From an uncultured Methylococcaceae bacterium (GTDB taxonomy: Bacteria > Pseudomonadota > Gammaproteobacteria > Methylococcales > Methylomonadaceae): a DNA stretch of 5,725 nt. Every line of letters starts with the position of its first letter. Within the stretch, counting starts at the first letter, position 1. A program made the translations under genes and the position numbers. The notes beneath the pieces were generated by a model. It was not told where the DNA came from and did no database searches. It saw only the letters and a program-made list of their open reading frames with translations. Location of the stretch: NCBI GenBank assembly GCA_903903365.1, contig CAIUYS010000042.1, positions 1 to 5,725 of the forward strand, written 5' to 3'. Positions 1-5,034 of this stretch are shown here, piece by piece.

Positions 1-555
1 AAAACCAAACCGTTCCAAACGATTATATTGCCAGGCCCAGTAAGTCGGTAAAATACCGGTCAAAATGCGACTGCCATCCAGCGGTGGAATGGGTAACAAG
101 TTAATCAATGCCAACACCAGATTAATTGAAATACCGGCAACGCCTGAATAAATCAACGGATGTGAGATTGCTTCAGTGCCTGCACCGATAGTAACTCCCA
201 AACGAGCCACCAAGGCCCATGCGACCGCCATTAATATATTTGAAACCGGCCCTGCCAATGCCACTACGGCCATATCTTGCAAGGGATTTTTAAAATTTCG
301 TGGATCAACAGGAACCGGTTTGGCCCAACCAAAAATAAAACCGGTACCGGTGATAAGTAACAATCCGGGAAGAATGAGGGTTCCAAATAAATCGATGTGC
401 TTAAGCGGATTCAAGGTCAACCGACCCAAACTGGAGGCGGTATTATCACCATATTTTTTGGCTACCCAGCCATGCGCCACTTCATGTACGGTAATCGCAA
501 AAATCACCGGCAATACCCAAACCACTATGCGTTGGATTAAGCTTAATTGATCCAT
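1..555 (-). CDS. Site-2 protease family protein (M50 zinc metalloprotease), C-terminus beyond the window
   Basis: Integral membrane zinc protease of the compact M50 (YwhC-like) branch, whose members cut substrates within the membrane; the substrate here is unknown. The start is the ATG at 555 and 185 residues are visible with no stop before the left edge, so roughly the last 30-40 residues are missing if length is typical. Zinc-binding HEVAH lies at residues 24-28 inside the first hydrophobic segment. It is followed by NPLKHID (49-55), the family block FGWAKPVPVDP (75-85), AGPVSN (101-106) in a second membrane segment, and NLLPIPPLDG (152-161), whose Asp160 should be the third zinc ligand. 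All catalytic elements are present. It lies 19 bp downstream of yciO on the same strand, so the two are probably co-transcribed. No PDZ domain is visible, unlike RseP. The family is certain; the role is not. Confidence 0.93.
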   Translation of the reverse strand, partial: MDQLSLIQRIVVWVLPVIFAITVHEVAHGWVAKKYGDNTASSLGRLTLNPLKHIDLFGTLILPGLLLITGTGFIFGWAKPVPVDPRNFKNPLQDMAVVALAGPVSNILMAVAWALVARLGVTIGAGTEAISHPLIYSGVAGISINLVLALINLLPIPPLDGSRILTGILPTYWAWQYNRLERFGF

Positions 556-574
556 TAAATTATATATACCTTTA

Positions 575-1198
575 TTAATTTAACATGGGGGCAAGACCTT
601 TGCCCTGCCTGATGATCTCTGCACCATTACTGGAGAATTCAATCATGGTTGTCTCGCCACCTTCAATAATACCGGCATCAATAATCAAATCCAGTTCATT
701 TTCAAGCTTGTCTCTGATCTCGTAAGGATCAGTCATGACCTCACTCTCGCCAGGTAATATCAGCGTTGAACTAAACAACGCTTCGCCCAATTCCTGAAGT
801 AACAATTGCGCAACAGCATGATCGGGAATACGCACGCCGATGGTTTTTTTCTTGGGATGTTGCAGCCTGCGCGGCACTTCACGGGTCGCATCCAGAATAA
901 ACGTAAAGGGCCCCGGCGTTAACGCTTTAATCAAGCGATAGGCATCATTACCGATTTTAGTAAACGTTGATACTTGCGTCAGGTCTTTGCACACGAGGGT
1001 AAAATTGTGTTTATCATCCAACTGTCTGATTCGCCGTATCCTGTCCAGAGCCTGTTTATCATCAAGATGGCAGGCCCGCGCGTAAGATGAATCGGTCGGA
1101 TAGACAATAACCCCACCATTGCGGATAATTTCCACCGCACGGTGAATTAATCGCAGTTGCGGATTTTCCGGATGTATTTCAAAAAACTGAGACATCAT
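575..1198 (-). CDS. yciO: YciO, Sua5/YciO/YrdC-fold protein
   Basis: Member of the YrdC-fold family that includes TsaC/Sua5, the L-threonylcarbamoyl-AMP synthases of tRNA t6A formation. It is specifically the YciO branch: the N-terminal SQFFEIHPENPQ and later blocks track E. coli YciO as I remember it. Visible blocks are GGVIVYPTDSSY (28-39), the RIRRIRQLDDKHNFTL stretch (52-67), TPGPFTFIL (93-101), KKKTIGVRIP (115-124) and SSTLILPG (142-149). At 207 residues it is full length for YciO and lacks the Sua5 C-terminal domain. Two adjacent ATGs (1198 and 1195) could start it; E. coli YciO begins MSQFF, favouring 1195. No good Shine-Dalgarno sequence precedes either. It leads into the site-2 protease gene 19 bp downstream. 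The physiological role of YciO is less settled than that of TsaC, so a t6A role should not be assumed. Confidence 0.95.
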   Translation of the reverse strand: MMSQFFEIHPENPQLRLIHRAVEIIRNGGVIVYPTDSSYARACHLDDKQALDRIRRIRQLDDKHNFTLVCKDLTQVSTFTKIGNDAYRLIKALTPGPFTFILDATREVPRRLQHPKKKTIGVRIPDHAVAQLLLQELGEALFSSTLILPGESEVMTDPYEIRDKLENELDLIIDAGIIEGGETTMIEFSSNGAEIIRQGKGLAPMLN

Positions 1199-1229
1199 TA
1201 ACGACTAAATTCAAAAATTATAAATCGGC

Positions 1230-1258
1230 ATTATACCCCACATCCGCACAAGCTTGCA
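1230..1258 (-). promoter_or_regulatory. Candidate promoter of the yciO-protease unit
   Basis: On the minus strand a perfect TATAAT (1235 to 1230) lies 17 bp from a weak -35 match, TGCAAG (1258 to 1253). This would place transcription start near 1223, giving a leader of about 25 nt before yciO. The -10 is convincing and the -35 is not. Confidence 0.4.
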
Positions 1259-1282
1259 GTATGAATACGGATTATGCGTTTT

Positions 1283-1287
1283 GAGGT
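1283..1287 (+). promoter_or_regulatory. Shine-Dalgarno-like GAGGT ahead of an upstream ATG
   Basis: GAGGT sits 9 nt before the ATG at 1297, a good ribosome-binding arrangement. That ATG opens a 27-codon frame ending at 1380 which overlaps the GTG start at 1343 of the following membrane protein in another frame. The GTG itself has no comparable site. Either this is a short leader peptide, or it is the true start of the membrane protein and a one-base indel separates the two frames. Confidence 0.4.
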
Positions 1288-1342
1288 ATTGTAACTATGG
1301 CTGTTAAAGCTTTTGCTAAAAAATTGGGTACAATAGCCATTC

Positions 1343-1894
1343 GTGCCATTAAAAATACCCGTTGCCATTTTGATTGTTAGAATTGCCCTACTCTTGTTAC
1401 TCGCTGCATTTACCGTATTAACATCGGCAGACCTGTTGCTATGGCTGGCGATACCGGGACTGCCCGGACTCATGACGCAACTGGGCTTGGCCACACTGTT
1501 AAGCGGATTTGCCTTGTTATTGATAACCGGCTTATTGCTGATAGGTAAACTTGTTGTCACGGCTTGCCTGGATTACTTTTCCACCAGACAACGTCTGCAA
1601 CGGCGACTCTTGTTTAGCCAAGCCAAGCAGGAGCAATTTAAGCAACTGTTTTATTTCAAAAAAGTGCAAATCAATTACTTTAATGAGGTAAAGAGAAAAC
1701 GCTTGTTAATGGCCGATAATCGTCAGCAACTACAGGCGTTGTCTCACGCTATCGATAAAGACTTGCTGATGCTTAAACCACAAATTTCCAATACCACTTA
1801 TCTGCAATTACAACAAGAAAATACCCGATATCGAAACCAACAAGATATTGAGGCTTTACTCACCTTGCAGCAAAAAATAGCCACTCTTGTTTAG
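1343..1894 (+). CDS. Two-helix membrane protein with cytoplasmic helical tail, unknown function
   Basis: I do not recognise this 183-residue protein. Two hydrophobic segments (about residues 7-27 and 47-72) form a membrane hairpin. The rest (79-183) is charged, Gln-rich and probably helical, with a run rich in Arg, Lys and Gln at 80-125. The start given is a GTG at 1343; an in-frame TAG at 1334-1336 blocks extension, and no ATG precedes the first membrane segment. The GTG lacks a Shine-Dalgarno site. A better start (ATG at 1297 with GAGGT) lies in another frame and would add a basic N-terminus if one A of the five at 1351-1355 were absent, giving 198 residues. The next gene follows 3 bp after the stop, so the two are almost certainly translated together. 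An inner-membrane scaffold is possible but is inference only. Confidence 0.75.
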   Translation: MPLKIPVAILIVRIALLLLLAAFTVLTSADLLLWLAIPGLPGLMTQLGLATLLSGFALLLITGLLLIGKLVVTACLDYFSTRQRLQRRLLFSQAKQEQFKQLFYFKKVQINYFNEVKRKRLLMADNRQQLQALSHAIDKDLLMLKPQISNTTYLQLQQENTRYRNQQDIEALLTLQQKIATLV

Positions 1895-1897
1895 CTT

Positions 1898-2431
1898 ATG
1901 ATAACGTTAAAAAATCGGGTTCTTGCTTTGCTTAAGCTTTTTCATACCATTAAAGATGAAAATTTGCACTGGAGAACCGCCAACCAGGATCAGCAAGCCC
2001 AACTTAAACACCGGCGCGTGCTGGCTGAAAAAACGCTGGAAGCAGATTTAAAAAAGAAAAGTGTCCAGTTAACGCATGAAATCACCCTGTTACGCACTAA
2101 AAACGAAACCGAGTTAACCATGTTTAAAACCCGGTGCAAACAGGACATTAAAGATTACAAGCAATATTTGGCCGCACTGGATCAGCTTAAGCGTTCAATA
2201 CAGGCCAGTTACACCCACCTGCCCGAAGCCGTTGCTTTCACCATTCATCATCATGCGAAACATTTATTAAATCAAATGTGGGAAGCCGAAGACTTTGAAA
2301 ATAGAATGCACCACGAAATTCAGTTGATAAACTTTATGACCACGGTACATGAAGATGCCCGCCTGCATCTGGAAGGCGTAAGCACAGAAAAATTACCGGA
2401 AAGAACGTTGAGCTTGATTCAACGAAAGTGA
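1898..2431 (+). CDS. Coiled-coil protein, unknown function
   Basis: A 177-residue soluble protein with no recognised family. Residues about 15-105 are a strongly charged, Lys/Glu/Gln-rich helical stretch likely to form a coiled coil, and the C-terminal third is mixed and His-rich (IHHHAKH near 136-142, MHHEI near 157-161). There is no signal peptide or membrane segment. The ATG at 1898 comes 3 bp after the stop of the membrane protein gene and has no Shine-Dalgarno site of its own, which implies translational coupling. The two proteins are probably partners, with this one binding the helical tail of the membrane protein, but that is inference from gene arrangement. No clear terminator follows; the next 120 bp hold repeat-like sequence. 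Confidence 0.78.
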   Translation: MITLKNRVLALLKLFHTIKDENLHWRTANQDQQAQLKHRRVLAEKTLEADLKKKSVQLTHEITLLRTKNETELTMFKTRCKQDIKDYKQYLAALDQLKRSIQASYTHLPEAVAFTIHHHAKHLLNQMWEAEDFENRMHHEIQLINFMTTVHEDARLHLEGVSTEKLPERTLSLIQRK

Positions 2432-2466
2432 GTTTTTAAATCAGTAAAATTTTGAAGAGCTTTCAC

Positions 2467-2490
2467 CACGAAGACACGAAGAGCACGAAG
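2467..2490 (+). repeat. CACGAAG short direct repeats
   Basis: Three copies of CACGAAG occur at 2467-2473, 2475-2481 and 2484-2490, preceded by TTTCAC. From memory, CACGAAGxCACGAAG strings are widespread in environmental proteobacterial genomes and often overlap the first codons of GxxExxY-family genes. Here the frame reads HHEDTKSTKK but meets a stop by 2523, so no such gene is intact. The flanking 2432-2553 gap holds nothing coding. Confidence 0.5.
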
Positions 2491-2553
2491 AAAAACTTAA
2501 GCGTGGCGGGGCTTGCAACCTCGTAACTCGCGCTTTTAAAACTACCGGAGTCT

Positions 2554-2805
2554 TCAAGCGTTTCGGTCGGGGTTACAAATACCGACCAGTACAGTACGAC
2601 GCTCTCTATCGACTGCATAAGAAAAACACGCCCTAATATCGTCTTGAGTTAAATAATCATAATCCTCTAAAACCTCTTGTTCAGTCATGCCAGCAGCAAA
2701 ACAATCAAGAATATCATCAACGGTAATACGTAAACCTCTAATACAGGGTTTCCCGCTACGTTTGCCTGACTCAATGGTAATAACGGTGTGATAGTCGATA
2801 TTCAT
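2554..2805 (-). CDS. DUF433 domain protein, antitoxin-like
   Basis: An 83-residue protein of the DUF433 (PF04255) family, small helix-turn-helix-like proteins usually found as antitoxins beside a PIN-like DUF5615 toxin. The diagnostic block is GKPCIRGLRITVDDIL (18-33), followed by AAGMTEQEVLEDY (37-49), then LTQDDIRACFSYA (52-64). The ATG at 2805 has a good ribosome-binding site, AAGGA, 6-7 nt upstream. It lies 20 bp after an acidic protein gene on the same strand and is likely co-transcribed with it. Two things are odd. No DUF5615 toxin follows: the 120 bp downstream contain repeats only. Also, the last ten or so residues (VGICNPDRNA) come from an inverted repeat, suggesting the original 3' end was replaced. 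The family is sure; antitoxin activity is not. Confidence 0.88.
   Translation of the reverse strand: MNIDYHTVITIESGKRSGKPCIRGLRITVDDILDCFAAGMTEQEVLEDYDYLTQDDIRACFSYAVDRERRTVLVGICNPDRNA
2565..2587. repeat. Inverted repeat within the 3' end of the DUF433 gene
   Basis: GGTCGG (2565-2570) and CCGACC (2582-2587) are perfect arms. Inner bases TT (2573-2574) and AA (2578-2579) also pair, leaving a 3-nt loop and one mismatch. It looks like a REP-type palindrome and encodes about residues 74-81 of the DUF433 protein. A further imperfect dyad around TTGCAA lies at about 2500-2536. Confidence 0.5.
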
Positions 2806-2825
2806 GGCTGTTCCTTAGTGGGCAA

Positions 2826-3170
2826 CTACCAATCACCATGCTTGCCATGTTCTTCAATGAATTTACCCATCCCTGTTAATTCACTGGTTATTTCAAAATA
2901 GAACATTTCACTGTGATCATCGGTTGTTTCAAATCGGTCAACGTTAACTTCAAATTCTGTGGCTTCAGTGATTAAATCACCGGCTTCATCATATTCTGCA
3001 TTAATGCCGTAGCAATCACCGTAAACACCCATAAGAAGGTTGTCATAAGCTGCCAAATAACGTTCATCCTCTGACAGATAATCCTTTTCAGGCGTCCATA
3101 GAGCAAACGGGGCGTTATGCAGTTCAGCAAATTTTTTGGCTATTTCTATTTTTTGACTATCACTATTCAT
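2826..3170 (-). CDS. Acidic protein of unknown function
   Basis: A 114-residue soluble protein that I cannot assign. By my count it has 27 Asp/Glu against 8 Lys/Arg, a strong net negative charge. The N-terminal 20 residues look helical (KIEIAKKFAELHNAPFALW), with a charged EKDYLSEDERYLAAYDNL stretch and alternating hydrophobic strands toward the C-terminus (FEVNVDRF, MFYFEITSEL). There is no signal peptide or membrane segment. The ATG at 3170 has only a weak ribosome-binding site. It is the first gene of a pair with the DUF433 protein 20 bp downstream. High acidity fits a nucleic-acid mimic or a small immunity-type protein, but the sequence alone does not show either. Confidence 0.75.
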   Translation of the reverse strand: MNSDSQKIEIAKKFAELHNAPFALWTPEKDYLSEDERYLAAYDNLLMGVYGDCYGINAEYDEAGDLITEATEFEVNVDRFETTDDHSEMFYFEITSELTGMGKFIEEHGKHGDW

Positions 3171-3197
3171 TTTTACTTATTCGTTGATTATTTGTAG

Positions 3198-3226
3198 ATT
3201 AAGACGACTCAATTAAGTCGGGACAA
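3198..3226 (-). promoter_or_regulatory. Candidate promoter with near-palindrome in the spacer
   Basis: On the minus strand TTGTCC (3226 to 3221) and CTTAAT (3203 to 3198) are separated by exactly 17 bp, each matching the sigma-70 consensus at four of six positions. The spacer is almost entirely filled by CGACTTAATTGAGTCG (3220 to 3205), palindromic at 14 of 16 positions. Transcription would start about 20 nt before the acidic protein gene. A repressor bound here would block the polymerase, so autoregulation by the DUF433 protein is plausible but unproven. Confidence 0.4.
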
Positions 3227-3253
3227 AAATATCGGCATTAAATCAGGGAGGTT

Positions 3254-3274
3254 TATCCTGTATAAATAAGGATA
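3254..3274. repeat. Inverted repeat TATCCT/AGGATA
   Basis: TATCCT (3254-3259) and AGGATA (3269-3274) form a 6-bp stem with a 9-nt loop, 28 bp downstream of the small membrane protein gene. No T-run follows on the minus strand, so it is a poor intrinsic terminator; it could protect an RNA end or be an operator. Confidence 0.3.
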
Positions 3275-3301
3275 GTCTGGATTAGCCAGCAACATCATAT
3301 C

Positions 3302-3607
3302 TTAATTGGAATCGGGCTTAGTGAGTTCCGGGGTTAACGCTTGCGTCTGACCGAGAATCTTCAGCAGTTGCGACAACTCATCAGGCGCTTGCACGACTGC
3401 TTGCGGCCCGGTTATTTTTTCTTCTGTCCAGTCCACCAGTTCCCCTGAACCCCATGACACAAAAGAAGCGAATATAAACACCAATAAGCCGCGTGTCATG
3501 CCACCGGGCAAACCTTGTGCTTCCAGATAACGCTGGCAATACCGGGCGACCACAATAAACACAAGGGAAGAAATAACCAGGTTCCACACTGAAGGCAAGG
3601 TAAACAT
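3302..3607 (-). CDS. Small two-helix membrane protein, unknown function
   Basis: A 101-residue protein of no recognised family. Two hydrophobic segments (about 7-21 and 40-55) are joined by a short basic loop with RYCQRY (22-27) and LPGGMTRG (33-40). By the positive-inside rule that loop should face the cytoplasm, placing both ends outside. The tail (56-101) is polar and acidic at first (ELVDWTEE). The ATG at 3607 has a good ribosome-binding site, AGAAGG, 7 nt upstream. It begins 27 bp after the ParB-like gene and should share its transcript. A phage holin-like topology is conceivable given two helices and size, but no lysin gene is visible and I would not call it one. Confidence 0.72.
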   Translation of the reverse strand: MFTLPSVWNLVISSLVFIVVARYCQRYLEAQGLPGGMTRGLLVFIFASFVSWGSGELVDWTEEKITGPQAVVQAPDELSQLLKILGQTQALTPELTKPDSN

Positions 3608-3634
3608 TAACGGGCCTTCTCTTGAGTTAAACGG

Positions 3635-4492
3635 TTATTTTTCAAGGTGTTTATCAAGCTCGGTTTCCAGTGTCAAGAACTGATCCTTCCAGTAGGCAGC
3701 GGCCTTAATGGCCTCATCTTTTTCAGTCATCAAACCGGTGATGCGTTCGTTTAAAACCCGGTTCAATTCAGTTAATGCCTTAACCTCTTCAAACGACGCA
3801 AAAACCCTGTCGTCAGACTCAAACACTTTCCGCATGGCGGTGTTATCGGCTTCCAAGGTTTTTATAAGACCTTGCTGTTCATCAATAATACTGGTCAACT
3901 GCTCTTGATGATCATCATCGATCTGTTGATCAACAACCGGAACCGGCTCAGGTTTGGGTGTTACCGGCTTGGGAGGCGAGATTTCTTTAATGGCTTTAGT
4001 CAGGCTTTTTTTGCCGTCTATCACTTCCTTTACCAACTCTGCCGGTGCTTCCTTAACCAGCTTGTCAGCCATTTGTTGCGTGCGCTGCCCAACCCCTGAT
4101 TGTTTAGCCCTGGATTCTGCCGTCTCTAACGGCGCAGAACTGGCTAATTTTTCATGATCGGCTACCTGGGCTTTTACCCAACTTTGAGACGCCGATACAA
4201 TAGCCGCCGCTTGGCCTTGCGTTAAATGTCTACGGTGTAAATTTGATGACAAGATAAATTGGGTCGGATTAGAACCGGTGTACTCAATCATCACCGGCTT
4301 GATACCCAGCTCACAAAGCGCACGATAGCGATTGCCGCCATCCAGAATCATGCCGTCAAGTGTGTAAATGGGGTGGGTTTGTCCGATATCCTGAATGTTG
4401 GCTTTAAGTGAAATAAACTCGGCATCCGACATTCTCGGAAAGTAAGTACAAAGCGGATGTAGTTGTATTGCTTGAATATTTTGATCAGTCAT
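3635..4492 (-). CDS. ParB-like DNA-binding protein with coiled-coil C-terminus
   Basis: A 285-residue protein with a ParB/sulfiredoxin-fold N-terminal domain (about 5-95). The nucleotide-binding motifs are recognisable: DGGNRYRAL (51-59), corresponding to the GxRRxRA box of ParB, and SNLHRRHLTQGQ (83-94), corresponding to the ENxxRxxLxP box. A KorB/ParB-type helix-turn-helix follows (about 130-171, SGVGQRTQQMADKL onward). Then come a proline-rich linker (173-187) and a charged coiled coil (about 195-285). Chromosomal and plasmid ParB proteins bind CTP and parS DNA and work with ParA. No ParA gene is adjacent, and the coiled coil in place of a compact dimer domain suggests a stand-alone regulator or mobile-element protein. 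The ATG at 4492 has AAGG 7 nt upstream. The gene is followed by a small membrane protein gene after 27 bp. Confidence 0.85.
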   Translation of the reverse strand: MTDQNIQAIQLHPLCTYFPRMSDAEFISLKANIQDIGQTHPIYTLDGMILDGGNRYRALCELGIKPVMIEYTGSNPTQFILSSNLHRRHLTQGQAAAIVSASQSWVKAQVADHEKLASSAPLETAESRAKQSGVGQRTQQMADKLVKEAPAELVKEVIDGKKSLTKAIKEISPPKPVTPKPEPVPVVDQQIDDDHQEQLTSIIDEQQGLIKTLEADNTAMRKVFESDDRVFASFEEVKALTELNRVLNERITGLMTEKDEAIKAAAYWKDQFLTLETELDKHLEK

Positions 4493-4517
4493 TGATTGGC
4501 CTTAATTTAGAACGGCC

Positions 4518-4526
4518 ATTATATCA
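4518..4526 (-). promoter_or_regulatory. Extended -10 promoter of the ParB-like gene
   Basis: TGATATAAT on the minus strand (4526 to 4518) is a perfect -10 with the TGn extension. No convincing -35 lies 16-18 bp upstream, as expected for an extended -10 promoter. It lies about 25 nt before the ATG. GGCC at 4514-4517 and GGCC at 4498-4501 can pair in the transcript and would partly cover the AAGG ribosome-binding site. Confidence 0.5.
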
Positions 4527-4686
4527 TGACTACAGGCAATAGTTTTTGGCAGATAAACTGACAAATTAATCACGCAAAACCAATTCCGGTAATATCAACT
4601 CATGACTCAAGCCACTCTGAATCTGAAAGGGTGTTGATTTATTATTACGGACACTTGTCGCTATGAATTGCGAAGAGCAGGTATTG

Positions 4687-4716
4687 TTTACTCAAAAATA
4701 GCACCAGTGCTATACT
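4687..4716 (+). promoter_or_regulatory. Promoter of the dinJ-yafQ operon
   Basis: TTTACT (4687-4692) and TATACT (4711-4716) are spaced 18 bp apart, and the -10 carries a TGC extension (4708-4710). Start of transcription would fall near 4723, about 27 nt before the antitoxin ATG. Two palindromes flank and overlap the -10. Confidence 0.6.
4698..4713. promoter_or_regulatory. Palindromic operator candidate 1 (ATAGCAC-CA-GTGCTAT)
   Basis: Perfect 7-bp arms with a 2-bp centre, covering the spacer and the first half of the -10. Ribbon-helix-helix antitoxins of the RelB/DinJ family repress their own promoters by binding such dyads, so this is the best candidate autoregulatory site. The sequence shows the palindrome and its position; binding is inferred. 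Confidence 0.55.
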
Positions 4717-4717
4717 T

Positions 4718-4731
4718 TAACTATGTAGTTA
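4718..4731. promoter_or_regulatory. Palindromic operator candidate 2 (TAACTA-TG-TAGTTA)
   Basis: Perfect 6-bp arms with a 2-bp centre spanning the predicted transcription start. Its centre is 19 bp from that of the first palindrome, a bit under two helical turns. The arm sequence differs from the first palindrome, so the two may not bind the same protein equally. Confidence 0.45.
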
Positions 4732-4749
4732 CATTGACGGAATATTATT

Positions 4750-5034
4750 ATGTCTATCGCTCATCCACTTAAGATTACCGAGATACGCTCTCGAATTGAT
4801 CCTGATTTAAAAGAAAACGCCACACGGATATTAGCTGCTTGTGGTCTAAATGTATCTGATGCTATCCGCTTATTCTTGCATCAAGTAGTCACTCATAATG
4901 GCTTGCCTTTTGAAGTTAAAGCACCCAATCCAGTGACCTGTTCAGCAATGGAAGAAGCCGATTCCGGTAAATTGCCTATATTTGCAACTATTCAAGACTT
5001 GTTTGATGACCTCGAAAAAAACAGCGCAGAGTAA
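4750..5034 (+). CDS. dinJ: RelB/DinJ family antitoxin
   Basis: A 94-residue antitoxin of the RelB/DinJ family (PF04221), which binds and neutralises a YafQ/RelE-type mRNA interferase and represses its own operon. The N-terminal ribbon-helix-helix is clear: the DNA-contacting strand TEIRSRI (10-16), helix 1 (about 18-31, PDLKENATRILAAC) and helix 2 (about 35-49, VSDAIRLFLHQVVTH). The family signature LPFEV follows at 52-56. The acidic C-terminus (DLFDDLEKNSAE) is the toxin-wrapping part. Length is close to the family's usual 85-95 residues. The ATG at 4750 has GGA 8 nt upstream. The toxin gene overlaps its 3' end by 29 bp, the usual arrangement for coupled expression of the pair. Confidence 0.93.
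   Translation: MSIAHPLKITEIRSRIDPDLKENATRILAACGLNVSDAIRLFLHQVVTHNGLPFEVKAPNPVTCSAMEEADSGKLPIFATIQDLFDDLEKNSAE

Noticed and set aside
176..550. Open frame of 124 codons on the plus strand
   Set aside because: It is antisense to the site-2 protease gene, whose zinc motif and family blocks are unmistakable on the minus strand.
1329..1334. TACAAT as a -10 giving a leaderless GTG start at 1343
   Set aside because: No acceptable -35 lies 16-18 bp upstream, and the hexamer falls inside a frame with its own ribosome-binding site.
1231..1560. Open frame of 109 codons on the minus strand
   Set aside because: It overlaps the coding strand of the membrane protein and the yciO promoter region, and its composition (Asn/Ser-rich, no domain) looks like a shadow.
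3257..3274. LexA box
   Set aside because: Only the half CCTGTATAAAT resembles the consensus; the other half does not end in ACAG.
3381..3587. Minus-strand frame of 68 codons
   Set aside because: It is an alternative frame inside the small membrane protein gene, which has the better start, ribosome-binding site and hydrophobic pattern.
3708..4157. Three plus-strand open frames
   Set aside because: All lie antisense to the ParB-like gene, which has clear domain motifs.
4602..4637. Short ORF in the 4493-4749 gap
   Set aside because: It is 11 codons long without a ribosome-binding site; a second one near 4656 is 12 codons. Neither is supported.
4586..4650. Terminal inverted repeats of a small mobile element between the ParB-like gene and dinJ
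   Set aside because: The arms (CCGGTAATATCAAC and GTTGATTTATTATTACGG) match only with gaps and there is no target duplication visible.
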